Positions 25,213 through 34,466 of a stretch of DNA of 64,000 bases are shown here, piece by piece. Both the position numbers and the translations under genes were made by a program. The stretch comes from JACDHG01 sp963815295 (GTDB lineage: Bacteria > Actinomycetota > Actinomycetes > Propionibacteriales > Nocardioidaceae). The notes below the pieces were generated by a model that had not been told where the DNA came from, searched no databases, and saw only the letters and a list, made by a program, of their open reading frames with translations. The stretch lies in the NCBI GenBank assembly GCA_963815295.1, contig CAWFFZ010000008.1:1984001-2048000 (forward strand), given 5' to 3'. Each line of letters starts with the position of its first letter. Positions within the stretch are counted from its first letter, which is position 1.

Positions 25213-27105
25213 CTATTTCTTGGTCTTCTCGGCAGGCTCGGACGTGTTGAGCGCGACGATGAACGCCTCCTGCGGCACCTCGACGCGGCCGACCATCTTC
25301 ATCCGCTTCTTGCCTTCCTTCTGCTTCTCGAGGAGCTTGCGCTTGCGGGTGACGTCGCCGCCGTAGCACTTGGCGATGACGTCCTTGCGCATCGGGCGGA
25401 CGGACTCCCGGGCAATCACGCGCGCCCCGATCGCCGCCTGGATGGGCACCTCGAACTGCTGCCTCGGGATGAGGTTCTTCAACTTCTGGGCAAGCCCGAC
25501 GCCGTAGGCGTAGGCAGCGTCGCGGTGCACGATCGCGGAGAACGCGTCCACCGGCTCGCCGTGCAGCAAGACGTCAACCTTGACGAGGTCGCTGGCCTGC
25601 TCGCCGATCGGCTCGTAGTCGAGCGACGCGTAGCCCTTGGTGCGCGACTTCAGCGCGTCGAAGAAGTCGAAGACGATCTCGGCAAGCGGGAGCGTGTAGC
25701 GCACCTCGACCCGGTCAGCGGACAGGTAGTCCATGCCCTGAAGAGAGCCACGTCTGGTCTGACACAGATCCATGATCGTGCCGATGTAGTCCGAAGGGCT
25801 GAGGATCGTGGCCCGCACGACCGGCTCGTAGACCGCCGCGATCTTGCCTTCGCCGGGGTACTCGCTCGGGTTGGTGACGATGACCTCGGAGGCATCCTCC
25901 ATCTCGACGCGGTAGACGACGTTCGGTGCGGTCGAGATCAGCTCGAGGTTGAACTCGCGCTCGAGGCGCTCCCGCACGATCTCCATGTGGAGCAGCCCGA
26001 GGAAGCCACAGCGGAATCCGAAGCCGAGGGCGCCGGAGGTCTCCGGCTCGTACATCAGCGCTGCGTCGTTGAGTTGCAGTTTGTCGAGCGCGTCGCGCAA
26101 CGTCGGGTAGTCGTCGCCGTCGATCGGGTAGAGCCCCGAGTACACCATCGGGTTCGGGTGCCGGTAGCCGGCTAGGGCCTCCGTCGCTCCGCGGATCGCC
26201 GACGTGACCGTGTCTCCGACGCGCGACTGGCGCACTTCCTTCACACCGGTGATGAGGTATCCGACCTCCCCCACGCCGAGCTCGCTCGCCTTCACCGGCT
26301 CGGGCGAGATCACCCCGACCTCGAGCATCTCGTGGACGGCACCCGTCGACATCATCTTGATCCGGTCACGGTGGCTCAACGAGCCATCGATGACACGGAC
26401 GTAGGTGATGACGCCTCGGTAGGTGTCGTAGACGGAGTCGAAGATCAGTGCCCGCGCAGGCTTGTCGGCCTCGCCTTGCGGCGGCGGCACAACCTCGACG
26501 ATGTCGTTCAGCAGGGCCTCGACACCTTCGCCAGTCTTCGCGGAGACGCGGCGTACGTCGTCGGGCTCGCAGCCGATGATGTGAGCAAGCTCGGCGGCGT
26601 ACTTGTCTGGCTGGGCATTCGGCAGGTCGATCTTGTTAAGCACCGGGATGATGTCCAGCTCGGCGTCGATGGCGAGGTAAAGGTTGGCCAGGGTCTGCGC
26701 TTCGATGCCCTGAGCTGCATCGACGAGCAGCACCGCGCCCTCGCATGCCTCGAGCGACCGGCTCACCTCATAGGTGAAGTCGACGTGACCCGGCGTGTCG
26801 ATCATGTTCAGCACGTGCGTCGTCCCGACGTTCTCGCCTTCGGTGACGGTCCACGGCAGCCGCACGGCCTGGCTCTTGATCGTGATTCCCCGCTCACGCT
26901 CGATGTCCATCCGGTCGAGGTATTGCGCGCGGGCATTGCGATCGTCAACCACCCCGGTCAGCTGCAGCATCCGGTCGGCCAGCGTCGACTTGCCGTGGTC
27001 GATATGCGCGATGATGCAGAAGTTGCGCAGGATCGACGGGTCGGTCGAGCCCGGTTCGGGCGCGGCGCCTTGTCCCGGGCGAGCCGCAGGCTGAGGGTTG
27101 GGCAC
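25213..27105 (-). CDS. lepA: Elongation factor 4 (LepA)
   Basis: 630 residues from the GTG at 27105, which has GGAAG upstream; the frame is open to 27183 but that part is not conserved. G1 AHIDHGKS at 33-40, DTPGHVDF, NKIDLP, an EF-G-like domain II-III-V array, and the LepA-specific C-terminal domain near GGDVTRKRKLLEKQKEGKKRMK. A ribosome-binding GTPase that back-translocates stalled ribosomes or assists initiation. In this lineage hemW usually follows closely; here several kilobases of accessory genes intervene. Confidence 0.97.
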   Translation of the reverse strand: MPNPQPAARPGQGAAPEPGSTDPSILRNFCIIAHIDHGKSTLADRMLQLTGVVDDRNARAQYLDRMDIERERGITIKSQAVRLPWTVTEGENVGTTHVLNMIDTPGHVDFTYEVSRSLEACEGAVLLVDAAQGIEAQTLANLYLAIDAELDIIPVLNKIDLPNAQPDKYAAELAHIIGCEPDDVRRVSAKTGEGVEALLNDIVEVVPPPQGEADKPARALIFDSVYDTYRGVITYVRVIDGSLSHRDRIKMMSTGAVHEMLEVGVISPEPVKASELGVGEVGYLITGVKEVRQSRVGDTVTSAIRGATEALAGYRHPNPMVYSGLYPIDGDDYPTLRDALDKLQLNDAALMYEPETSGALGFGFRCGFLGLLHMEIVRERLEREFNLELISTAPNVVYRVEMEDASEVIVTNPSEYPGEGKIAAVYEPVVRATILSPSDYIGTIMDLCQTRRGSLQGMDYLSADRVEVRYTLPLAEIVFDFFDALKSRTKGYASLDYEPIGEQASDLVKVDVLLHGEPVDAFSAIVHRDAAYAYGVGLAQKLKNLIPRQQFEVPIQAAIGARVIARESVRPMRKDVIAKCYGGDVTRKRKLLEKQKEGKKRMKMVGRVEVPQEAFIVALNTSEPAEKTKK

Positions 27106-27458
27106 AGGGTGTCTTCCGGTCAGTGGCTGGGAGTGTGCCGCGCTACGTGGGTACGACGTACGCGCACGGGCTGACGACGACACCCATCATCCCACGCCTT
27201 GCTGGTCCGACCACATGGCGACGCCGTCAACGCAGGGCCTAGCCGAATCGACGCCGCCTCTGACCGACCGGATTTTCCAGCGCATCGACTCGACACATTG
27301 ATTCGCCGAGGGCGTATCACCGGAGCAACTAGACGCTCCTCACTTTTGGGGCCAATCTTGTCTTGTCGCCCCTTCGAGCATCTCGTTCGTCCGGGCGCGG
27401 GCACTCCTCGCTCGGAGTATCGGGCGGAGCCATGCTCCGCCAGGAAGGAAGAGCTGGG
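27106..27458. other. Divergent intergenic region between lepA and the M4 protease gene
   Basis: 353 bases with no supported gene; short frames on both strands here lack conservation and ribosome sites. It must hold the promoters for lepA (leftward) and the protease (rightward, with AGGAAGG upstream of its ATG). I see no convincing operator or hairpin. Confidence 0.5.
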
Positions 27459-29611
27459 ATGAAAGCTCAAATCTGGGGGGGACTGCTCACGACAGCTGTC
27501 GTGATGAGCCTCGTCTCCTCTCCCGTCGGGGCGGCACCTGCCGGTCCCCATTCAGCAGCACCACCCGCAGCAGTTCACACCTCGCCCGCCGGCTCGGCGC
27601 TGAGCGATCCGTCCTTCGGCCCCGCTCAGCGTGCCGCCGCGATCCAGGCTGCACGAAGCGACGCGGGGAAAGTCGCGAACGAGCTTCGGCTGTCTGCGGG
27701 TGAGAGCCTCAAGGTCCGCGACGTCATGCGCGACGCTGACGGCACCGTCCACACCCGCTACGACCGCACCTACAAAGGGCTGCCCGTGATCGGCGGCGAC
27801 CTGGTCGTGCACCGATCCGCAAATGGCCTCGTCAACGACGTCAACTGGGGTACCAGGGCGGACCTCTCGGCGCTCAAGTCGACCCGCGCTTCCGTTTCCT
27901 CAGCGTCAGCACTGGCGCAGGCACGCCAGACCACCGGTCTCGCCAAGTCCGCCGAATCTCCGTCGCTGGCAGTCTGGGCTGTCGGACGCACAGCCAACCT
28001 TGCCTGGAAGACAGTCGTCCAGGGCATCTCGGGTGGCGCACTTGCCCGCGAGGCCGTGTACGTCGACGCGAACTCAGGCAACCGCATCGCCAACTGGTCG
28101 GAGCTAGAGACCACGGATGCGGTCGGCGTCGGTCAGACCCTGTACAGCGGCGACGTCCAGATCCATACGGACGACAGCGGCGTGGTTAGCCCAACTCGGT
28201 ATGCGATGCGGGACCTCACGCGCGGCGGTCACCGGGTGACCGATATGAACGACCAGAGCGTTGGGAACGGCGTCTTGTTCAGGGACGAGAACAACAACTG
28301 GGGGAACAACCTCGAATCCAGCCGACAGAGTGCCGCCGCTGACGCGCAGTACGGCGCGGCGGCGACCTGGGACTTCTACGACAACGAGCTCAACCGCACA
28401 GGGATCCGCAACGACGGTGTCGGCGCGTTAAGCCGTGTGCACTATTCCGAGGGTGGTACGGGCTACGACAACGCCTTCTGGGACGACGAGTGCTTCTGCA
28501 TGACGTACGGCGACGGCGCGAGCTTCTTCGACCCGCTGGTCTCGCTGGATGTCGCGGGGCATGAGATGACCCATGGGGTGACGTCCAACACCGCTGGGCT
28601 GCACTACTTCGGAGAGTCCGGCGGGCTCAACGAAGCGACCAGCGACATCTTCGGCACGATGGTCGAGTTCAGGGCGGCCAACGCCGTCGACACCGGTGAC
28701 TACTACATCGGCGAAGAGATCGTCCCTGGCCCCCCGGGCTTCCTGCGCCGAATGGACCGGCCGCACGCCGACGGCGCCAGCTACAACTGCTACGAGGCGA
28801 GGATGGGACGCGATGACGTCCACCTCACGTCCGGCCCGGCCAACCGGTTCTTCTACCTGTTGTCGGAAGGCACCGGTGCCAAGACATTGGTGGCCTGCCG
28901 CACCAAGGCAACACCTGCAATGGCACGACGATCAGCGCCATAGGCAAGGGGCCTGCCGCTCAGATCTGGTACCGCGCGCTGAACGTCTACATGACGGCCG
29001 GCTCGGACTACAGGAGTGCTCGCGATGCCACGATCCGCGCGGCCCGCGACCTGTATGGACCGACCAGCCAGCGGTGCGCACGGGTGGTCAGGACCTGGCT
29101 TGGCGTCAACGTCGGCCAGGGTCTCTGGGCCTGCAGCGGTCGGCTTGCCGGTGGCGGTGCCAATCTGCTGACCAACGGTGGCTTCGAGTCCGGCTCGGCG
29201 AACTGGACCGCACCTGCCGGTGTGATCATCACCAACCCGCCGATTGCTCGGTCGGGCGACAGGTACGCGTTCCTGAACGGGTTCGGCTCGTCCAACACCC
29301 AGACGCTGCGGCACTCCGTGACCCTGCCGAACGCGCAGAGCCTCCAACTGTCGTTCTACCTGCTCATCGACAGCGCTGAGGATGACAGCGATCCCTTCGA
29401 CACGCTGGCGGTCCGGGTGAAGAGAGCCGGGGTGCCTGCGGTGACGCTCGCGACGTACGACAACCGGCAATGGGACGTCAGCTACCACCGTCGGACGGCC
29501 AACCTGTCGCAGTTCCGCGGCAGGACCATCTCACTGAGGTTCGTGGGCACGGAAGACAGTTCCGTGCAGACGGGCTTCTTGATCGACGATGTGGCGATCA
29601 GACGGAACTGA
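27459..29611 (+). pseudogene. Secreted thermolysin-like (M4) metalloprotease, frameshifted
   Basis: ATG 27459 begins a Sec signal peptide (cut near VGAAPA, residue 27). An FTP propeptide region follows (about 75-140), then the M4 catalytic domain: HEMTH (H368, E369, H372), third zinc ligand E392 (GGLNEATSDI), and the HLTSGPANRFFYLLSEG segment with the catalytic His. At about 28886 the frame breaks; one missing base (probably A, giving KTIGGLPHQ) restores it. The second frame finishes the catalytic domain (WYRALNVYM), then a jelly-roll carbohydrate-binding-like module (NLLTNGGFESG ... GFLIDDVAI). Total about 717 residues. Either a draft error or recent decay. Confidence 0.85.
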
Positions 29612-29623
29612 ACTGATCTGATC

Positions 29624-30202
29624 TCATCCCGTTAACGATTTGTCCGGCCGAGCCGCGCTGCATCCCTGCGCGGCCGGTCGGGCGAATCGCTGCCAGTCGC
29701 CGAGCGTGATGAGGCCGTCGATCACGAGCACGACTGTCCAAACCTCGGCCATGCTGACGAGGGCCTCGGTCTGGTCGAGGTCGCCCACGAGCAGCACCGC
29801 ACCCCCCAACAGTGCGACTCCGACAGTCCAGGCCAGCAGGTGCCGGCCAAACTGCACTGCTTCATAGCGGGCCCGGGCTCGGCCGCCGGTCGGTTTGCGC
29901 GCGGGCGCGGGTCCACCAGCGAACCGGTGGGCGAACTTCGCGTCGGCCCACCGGATCATCTGGTGGCCGAATCCCACGCTCACTCCTATGTAGACCGCAG
30001 CCAATGCGTGCGGCACCGCAGCAGTGCCGCCGTCACGGAGGTCGAGGACGGCCGCCGTGAGCACCACGAGGTCGACCGCGGGCGACAGGGCGAGCATGAC
30101 GCCGCCGGTACGACGCATGCCTAACGGGTAGCGGGCGACCAGGCCCGCAGCAATGAACAGCCAGAACGCGACTTCCGCCGCGATGATGATGGCGACCAAC
30201 AT
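29624..30202 (-). CDS. Hypothetical four-TM membrane protein
   Basis: 192 residues with about four hydrophobic helices (roughly 5-25, 35-52, 63-83, 118-160 region). A Lys/Arg-rich loop lies between helices three and four. No recognised domain. It is divergently transcribed from a TetR-type regulator with 73 bases between starts, the usual layout for a regulator and its target, so it is probably the regulated gene. The gap is AT-rich relative to the surroundings. Confidence 0.65.
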   Translation of the reverse strand: MLVAIIIAAEVAFWLFIAAGLVARYPLGMRRTGGVMLALSPAVDLVVLTAAVLDLRDGGTAAVPHALAAVYIGVSVGFGHQMIRWADAKFAHRFAGGPAPARKPTGGRARARYEAVQFGRHLLAWTVGVALLGGAVLLVGDLDQTEALVSMAEVWTVVLVIDGLITLGDWQRFARPAAQGCSAARPDKSLTG

Positions 30203-30275
30203 GGTTCTCGAACTCCTACGTTTTAATACGACTGTGTTACCACCTAATTTAGCACGCCCGTGTCATAATGGCCAA
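30203..30275. promoter_or_regulatory. Divergent promoter/operator region for TetR and membrane protein
   Basis: An AT-richer 73-base gap between two divergent starts. It contains a small dyad, CACG-CCC-GTG, in TTAGCACGCCCGTGTCATAA (about 30249-30268), which is a candidate TetR operator. The assignment rests on position and partial symmetry only. Confidence 0.35.
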
Positions 30276-30881
30276 ATGCCGAAGATCGTCGACCACGACC
30301 AACGCCGCGAAGAGATCGTGCGCGCGATGTGGCGGGTCATCCGCCGCCGTGGAGTGGAGGGGGCGACAGTCCGCGCCGTCGCGGAAGAGGCCGGCCTGTC
30401 AGCCGGCTCCTTGCGCTACTACTTCCCGTCACAGGCCGAGCTGATCTCGACCGCGATGCAGCAGGTGGACGCCCGGGCCAGGGAACGGATCGCGGCCATC
30501 GACCCGTCGGGGACGGTGACCGAGCGGGTCACGGCTCTGATCGAGGCCGTCCTCCCCCTCGATGCCGAGCGGCGCGAGGAGCTGGAGGTGTGGGTCTCGT
30601 TGAGCGCCCGGGCCCAGTGCGACGACACCCTGCGGCCGATGAGCGCGGCGGCATACGACGACCTGGAGTCGTTGTCACGATCGGTGCTGGCCGAGCTCAC
30701 GCAGTCAGGCATCCTCCGCGACGACTTGGATCTCGATGTGGAGGCGGTGCGCCTGCACGGGCTCATCGACGGACTCGCCGTACACCTGGGCATCCATCCC
30801 GAACGGCTGACCGCAGACCTGTGCCGCGCGGCGATCTCGCGCCACCTGGCCGACCTCACCGATGGACGCACGCTGGCATAA
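30276..30881 (+). CDS. TetR family transcriptional regulator
   Basis: 201 residues from ATG 30276; the longer frame is ignored. The N-terminal helix-turn-helix (about residues 10-55) reads ATVRAVAEEAGLSAGSLRYYF, a classic TetR_N hit, followed by an all-helical ligand domain with LEVWVSLSARAQ, resembling the BetI-type C-terminal domain. It probably represses the divergent membrane gene. The ligand is unknown. 41 bases downstream is a phosphotransferase gene on the same strand, which may be co-transcribed. Confidence 0.9.
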   Translation: MPKIVDHDQRREEIVRAMWRVIRRRGVEGATVRAVAEEAGLSAGSLRYYFPSQAELISTAMQQVDARARERIAAIDPSGTVTERVTALIEAVLPLDAERREELEVWVSLSARAQCDDTLRPMSAAAYDDLESLSRSVLAELTQSGILRDDLDLDVEAVRLHGLIDGLAVHLGIHPERLTADLCRAAISRHLADLTDGRTLA

Positions 30882-30922
30882 ACGGGGTGCAACGCCCGCG
30901 ACATCGTTGCGACAATCCCGAC

Positions 30923-31945
30923 ATGACCTCGCGCGCCGCACCCGATACGCCTTGGCAGGCCGACCACGTCACGTTGGGAGACGGCACGGTCATACCTGTG
31001 CGCGACACAGCGCGCCGCCCGACGTGGGAGCATCTGCCGGCCGATGTACAGCGCACGATCGAGGTGTCGGCAGGATCGACCGTCGTCGAGACGCGGTCGA
31101 CCGGCGTCGGGTTCACGCCCGGCTTCGCCTCCCGGCTCGACCTCTCCGACGGGACGCGCATCTTCGTCAAGGCCGCGTCGACAGCCGATGACGCCAAGCA
31201 CGGTTGGGCCCTGAGCAGCGCCTACCGAGAAGAGGTCCGCAAGCTGACCGCACTCCCCGATGGCATCGGTGCTCCAGCCCTGCGTTGGTACGTCGACGGC
31301 GTCATCGCCGACGAGACCTGGGTCGTGCTGGGCTTCGACTACGTCGACGGGGCGCCACCGCGGCGGCCGTGGCGTCACGACGAGCTGACCCTGGTGCTCG
31401 ACAAGCTCACCGCGACCGCACCTCTGCTCGCGCACCCACCCGCCGGGTTGGAGCTGGAGACGTTCGCCGACGACTTCGCCGAGTTCCCAGACTGGGTCAC
31501 CCAGGTGCGCGCTCGCGACGGTGACTCCGGTTGGCTGCGGACCGTCGAAACTCTTGCCCACGAATCAGCACAGCGGTGCGCCGGTCACAGCGTCCAGCAT
31601 CTCGACCTGCGCGACGACAACGTCCTCTTGGACGGTGAAGGTGGCGTCTGGATCTGCGACTGGAACTTCCCGGTCCTGGGCGCGCCGTGGCTCGACCTCC
31701 TGATCATCGTGCTGTCGGCCGAGGGCGACGGCCACGACGTCGACGCCATCCTGGCGTCGCATCCACTGACCGCAGACGTCGAACCACGCTCATTCGACGC
31801 CTTGCTAGCCCTGGTCTGGCTGTACTTCACCACCCACTGCGAGGACGACGTACCGACGCATTCCCCACACCTGCGCGACCACCAGGCGTGGTACCGGGAC
31901 GTCACTCGAGCCTGGCTCAGCAACCGCCTCCAGCGGCACGGTTAA
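30923..31945 (+). CDS. Phosphotransferase (APH/choline kinase fold)
   Basis: 340 residues from ATG 30923. Kinase-like signature: FVKAASTAD for the ATP Lys, catalytic loop VQHLDLRDDNVLL (H-x-D-x-x-x-x-N), metal motif ICDWNFPVLGAPWLDL. It belongs to the APH superfamily that phosphorylates antibiotics, choline, homoserine or sugars; the specific substrate is not deducible. The preceding TetR gene is on the same strand, raising possible regulated resistance, but this is inference. Confidence 0.85.
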   Translation: MTSRAAPDTPWQADHVTLGDGTVIPVRDTARRPTWEHLPADVQRTIEVSAGSTVVETRSTGVGFTPGFASRLDLSDGTRIFVKAASTADDAKHGWALSSAYREEVRKLTALPDGIGAPALRWYVDGVIADETWVVLGFDYVDGAPPRRPWRHDELTLVLDKLTATAPLLAHPPAGLELETFADDFAEFPDWVTQVRARDGDSGWLRTVETLAHESAQRCAGHSVQHLDLRDDNVLLDGEGGVWICDWNFPVLGAPWLDLLIIVLSAEGDGHDVDAILASHPLTADVEPRSFDALLALVWLYFTTHCEDDVPTHSPHLRDHQAWYRDVTRAWLSNRLQRHG

Positions 31946-31967
31946 TCGGAGGGGTGAGCGGGCATTA

Positions 31968-32174
31968 TCAGCCTGGTTTCGCCGCGGGGTCGATGGCGAG
32001 GACGGTGTTGCGGGCGGCTTTGATCTCCTCGTCAAAGCACTCGACACTTACGTAGGTTCCGGCCCTCCCGTTGCAGGTCTGGGCGTCGAAGCCGCGGTCG
32101 GTGAGTACTCGCGTGACGTGCAGGCCCCTGGCCTTGGAGGTGACGGCCATCCTGAGTGTGGTCGTGGTGGTCAT
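31968..32174 (-). CDS. Small hypothetical protein (68 aa)
   Basis: 68 residues from ATG 32174, with a good ribosome site (AAGGAG about 10 bases upstream); a longer frame exists but starts in unconserved sequence. Composition: a Thr-run start, Arg/Lys-rich middle and two Cys. The visible pattern, TLRMAVTSKARGLHVTRVL then YVSVECFDEEIKAARNTVLA, suggests a small alpha/beta fold. Family not recognised. Confidence 0.55.
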   Translation of the reverse strand: MTTTTTLRMAVTSKARGLHVTRVLTDRGFDAQTCNGRAGTYVSVECFDEEIKAARNTVLAIDPAAKPG

Positions 32175-32331
32175 GCTGTGGGGCTCCTTCGTGCGTAGGT
32201 TCTGCACGCTACGCGCGAGCGCCGACATTCTTGACGACCAAACTAGGCCCCAAACCCAGGTGGGGCTGGTCAATTTCGGCCGGCAGTGGCCAGGCTGTGC
32301 CCGTCGAGTTGGTCGACTGTGACATACAGCC

Positions 32332-33468
32332 CTAATCGGCGGGATGAGCGGGCAGCGAGGCGGCGAAGCGCTCACCGAGGTCGGCGACCACACCCTTGAG
32401 GTCGCCACCACTCGCCACGATCGAACGCTGACGAGCTGCCCCGGTGCCACGCGCGAACAACTGCTCGACTGCCTCCCGTGTGAAGTCGGTGTCTCCGAAT
32501 TCGTCCAAGGCATCGCCGGCAAACGCGAGCGTGTCCTCGATGACGGTCCGCGCGGACTCCGGCTTGAACGTCATGGGATGCACGAGCGAGTCTTCGACGC
32601 CGTACCTCGAGGAGCGCCAGTGTGCTGCCGCAAGCAGGTTGGTTCGCCACTCGGGAACCGACTCACCGCCGCTGCCGATCGTCTCGACCAGCGCTCGGGT
32701 CAGGGCGGCAAGCATCAGGACGTCGTCGACCTCGGTGATCGCATCGAACACTCTGACCTCGACGGTCGGGTAGTCCTCGGCCAGCCGCGCGTCGAAGTAG
32801 AGCATGCCGCGATCGAGCGCCGCGCCGCTCACGACGAGGAGATCCGCAGCCAGGTCGTATGCCGCCCGGTCGCCAAACGGCTCGGCCGGACCGGCCGTCG
32901 GCCACCGTCCCCACATCTGCGTGCGCCAGCTTGCGTAGCCGGTGTCCTTGCCTCGCCAGAACGGCGAGTTGACGCTCAGTGCCCGTAGCACGGGCAGCCA
33001 CGGCCGGAGCCCGTCGAGCACGGCCACCGCCTCGCCATCGCTGACGTCGACGTGCACGTGCATCCCGCAGACAGCGCCTTCGCGGCCGATCTCGCCGAAC
33101 TCGGCCACGATGCGCTCGTAGCGCGGCTGGGGCGTCACCCGGGTCGAGCTGTCCGCCAGCACCGGCGCGCCAACCGCGACCAGCCCTGCGTCCGCGGTGT
33201 CGGCCGACTCAGCGGCCCGCTGGCGGCAGGCGAGGATGTCGGCTCGCAGCTCGTCGACGGAGGCGCAGGGCGACGTACCGGTCTCGATCTGGGTCAGGAA
33301 AAGCTCCTGCTCGAGGCCACCCTCGGCCCCGTAGTCCTCGCTGCCTGCCTCACGGCCGACGTGGTGGCGATGTGCCGCAAGCGCTCGGTGTGACACCGCC
33401 ATCAGGGCTCCGGAGTCTCGGTCGACGAGCATCAGCTCTTCCTCGACACCGATCTTTCGCGCGCTCAC
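32332..33468 (-). CDS. Carboxylate-amine ligase, YbdK/GCS2 family
   Basis: 378 residues from the GTG at 33468 (KIGVEEELMLVD follows, the usual N-terminus). GVEEE opens the ATP-binding glutamine-synthetase-like fold of glutamate-cysteine ligase type 2; MHVHVD and VEVRVFDAI supply further metal and active-site residues. Such proteins have weak glutamate-cysteine ligase activity in vitro, and relatives such as EgtA feed ergothioneine synthesis. No egtB-E genes are nearby. It has no close operon partner in the window. Confidence 0.88.
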   Translation of the reverse strand: MSARKIGVEEELMLVDRDSGALMAVSHRALAAHRHHVGREAGSEDYGAEGGLEQELFLTQIETGTSPCASVDELRADILACRQRAAESADTADAGLVAVGAPVLADSSTRVTPQPRYERIVAEFGEIGREGAVCGMHVHVDVSDGEAVAVLDGLRPWLPVLRALSVNSPFWRGKDTGYASWRTQMWGRWPTAGPAEPFGDRAAYDLAADLLVVSGAALDRGMLYFDARLAEDYPTVEVRVFDAITEVDDVLMLAALTRALVETIGSGGESVPEWRTNLLAAAHWRSSRYGVEDSLVHPMTFKPESARTVIEDTLAFAGDALDEFGDTDFTREAVEQLFARGTGAARQRSIVASGGDLKGVVADLGERFAASLPAHPAD

Positions 33469-33584
33469 CGGTGCAGTCTGCCGGACGAGTCGTTCCGCTG
33501 CTCGGCGAGGCGAGGCGACGCGGGGCACTATGGTGCCACCGGCAGCAGGCTTGTAAGCCCAAACCTCTCGACGAGGAGGACCGC

Positions 33585-34460
33585 GTGGCGAAGGGTTCAG
33601 CCTCGCGTGTCGGTGCGCAACGGGCTGACATCCGGGTCGGCATCTCGGGCTGGCGGTATCCCCGGTGGCGCGGCGACTTCTACCCCAAGGGCCTCGTGCA
33701 GCGGCGCGAGCTCGCGTACGCCGCCGACCGGTTGTCGTCGATCGAGATCAACGGCACCTTCTACGCGCTGCAACGGCCATCGAGCTTCCGGGCCTGGCAC
33801 TCGGAGACGCCCGACGACTTCGTCTTCGCCGTCAAGGGTGGTCGGTTCATCACCCACATGAAGAAGCTCGCCGACGTCGAGCAGCCACTCGCGACGTTCT
33901 TCGCTCAGGGTGTGCTCGAGCTCGGCGCCAAACTGGGTCCGCTGCTGTGGCAGCTCCCTCCGATGCTCGGCTTCGACGAGGCACGGCTCGACGACTTCTT
34001 CGGCCTCCTACCGCGTACGACGGTGGCCGCGGTCGAGCTCGCCCGCCACCATGACAGCCGACTCACTGAGGAGCAGACCTCACTGCGCACTGACGCCGAC
34101 CGGCCTCTGCGCCACGCCCTCGAGGTCAGACATGCGTCGTTCGCTACCGACGCGGCACTCGACGTATGCCGCCGTCACGACGTGGCGCTGGTCGTCGCCG
34201 ACACGGCAGGGAAGTGGCCGCGGATCGAGGAACCCACGTCTTCGTCGTTCGTGTACGTGCGGTTGCACGGGGACCAGGAGCTCTACACCAGCGGCTACAC
34301 CGATGAAGCGCTGGACCGGTGGGCCGAGCGGGTACGACGCTGGCGTGACGGCGGCCGCGACGTGTACGTCTACTTCGACAACGACGCCAAGGTGCGCGCA
34401 CCCTTCGATGCGATGGCGCTCATCGCGCGACTCTCGGACAGCCCGTCCGCACGCGACTGA
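33585..34460 (+). CDS. DUF72 family protein
   Basis: 291 residues from the GTG at 33585, which follows a strong GAGGAGG site. Family hallmarks: IRVGISGWRYPRWRGDFYPKGL at the start, SSIEINGTFYALQRP, FVFAVKGGRFITH, and a late YVRLHG with YVYFDNDAK. DUF72 proteins have a TIM-barrel fold and unknown function; they are often near DNA repair genes. The preceding gene is divergent. Confidence 0.92.
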   Translation: MAKGSASRVGAQRADIRVGISGWRYPRWRGDFYPKGLVQRRELAYAADRLSSIEINGTFYALQRPSSFRAWHSETPDDFVFAVKGGRFITHMKKLADVEQPLATFFAQGVLELGAKLGPLLWQLPPMLGFDEARLDDFFGLLPRTTVAAVELARHHDSRLTEEQTSLRTDADRPLRHALEVRHASFATDAALDVCRRHDVALVVADTAGKWPRIEEPTSSSFVYVRLHGDQELYTSGYTDEALDRWAERVRRWRDGGRDVYVYFDNDAKVRAPFDAMALIARLSDSPSARD

Positions 34461-34466
34461 ACGCAG

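Noticed and set aside
27120..27551. 143-residue minus-strand ORF between lepA and the protease
   Set aside because: No conservation or ribosome site; crosses the protease signal peptide antisense.
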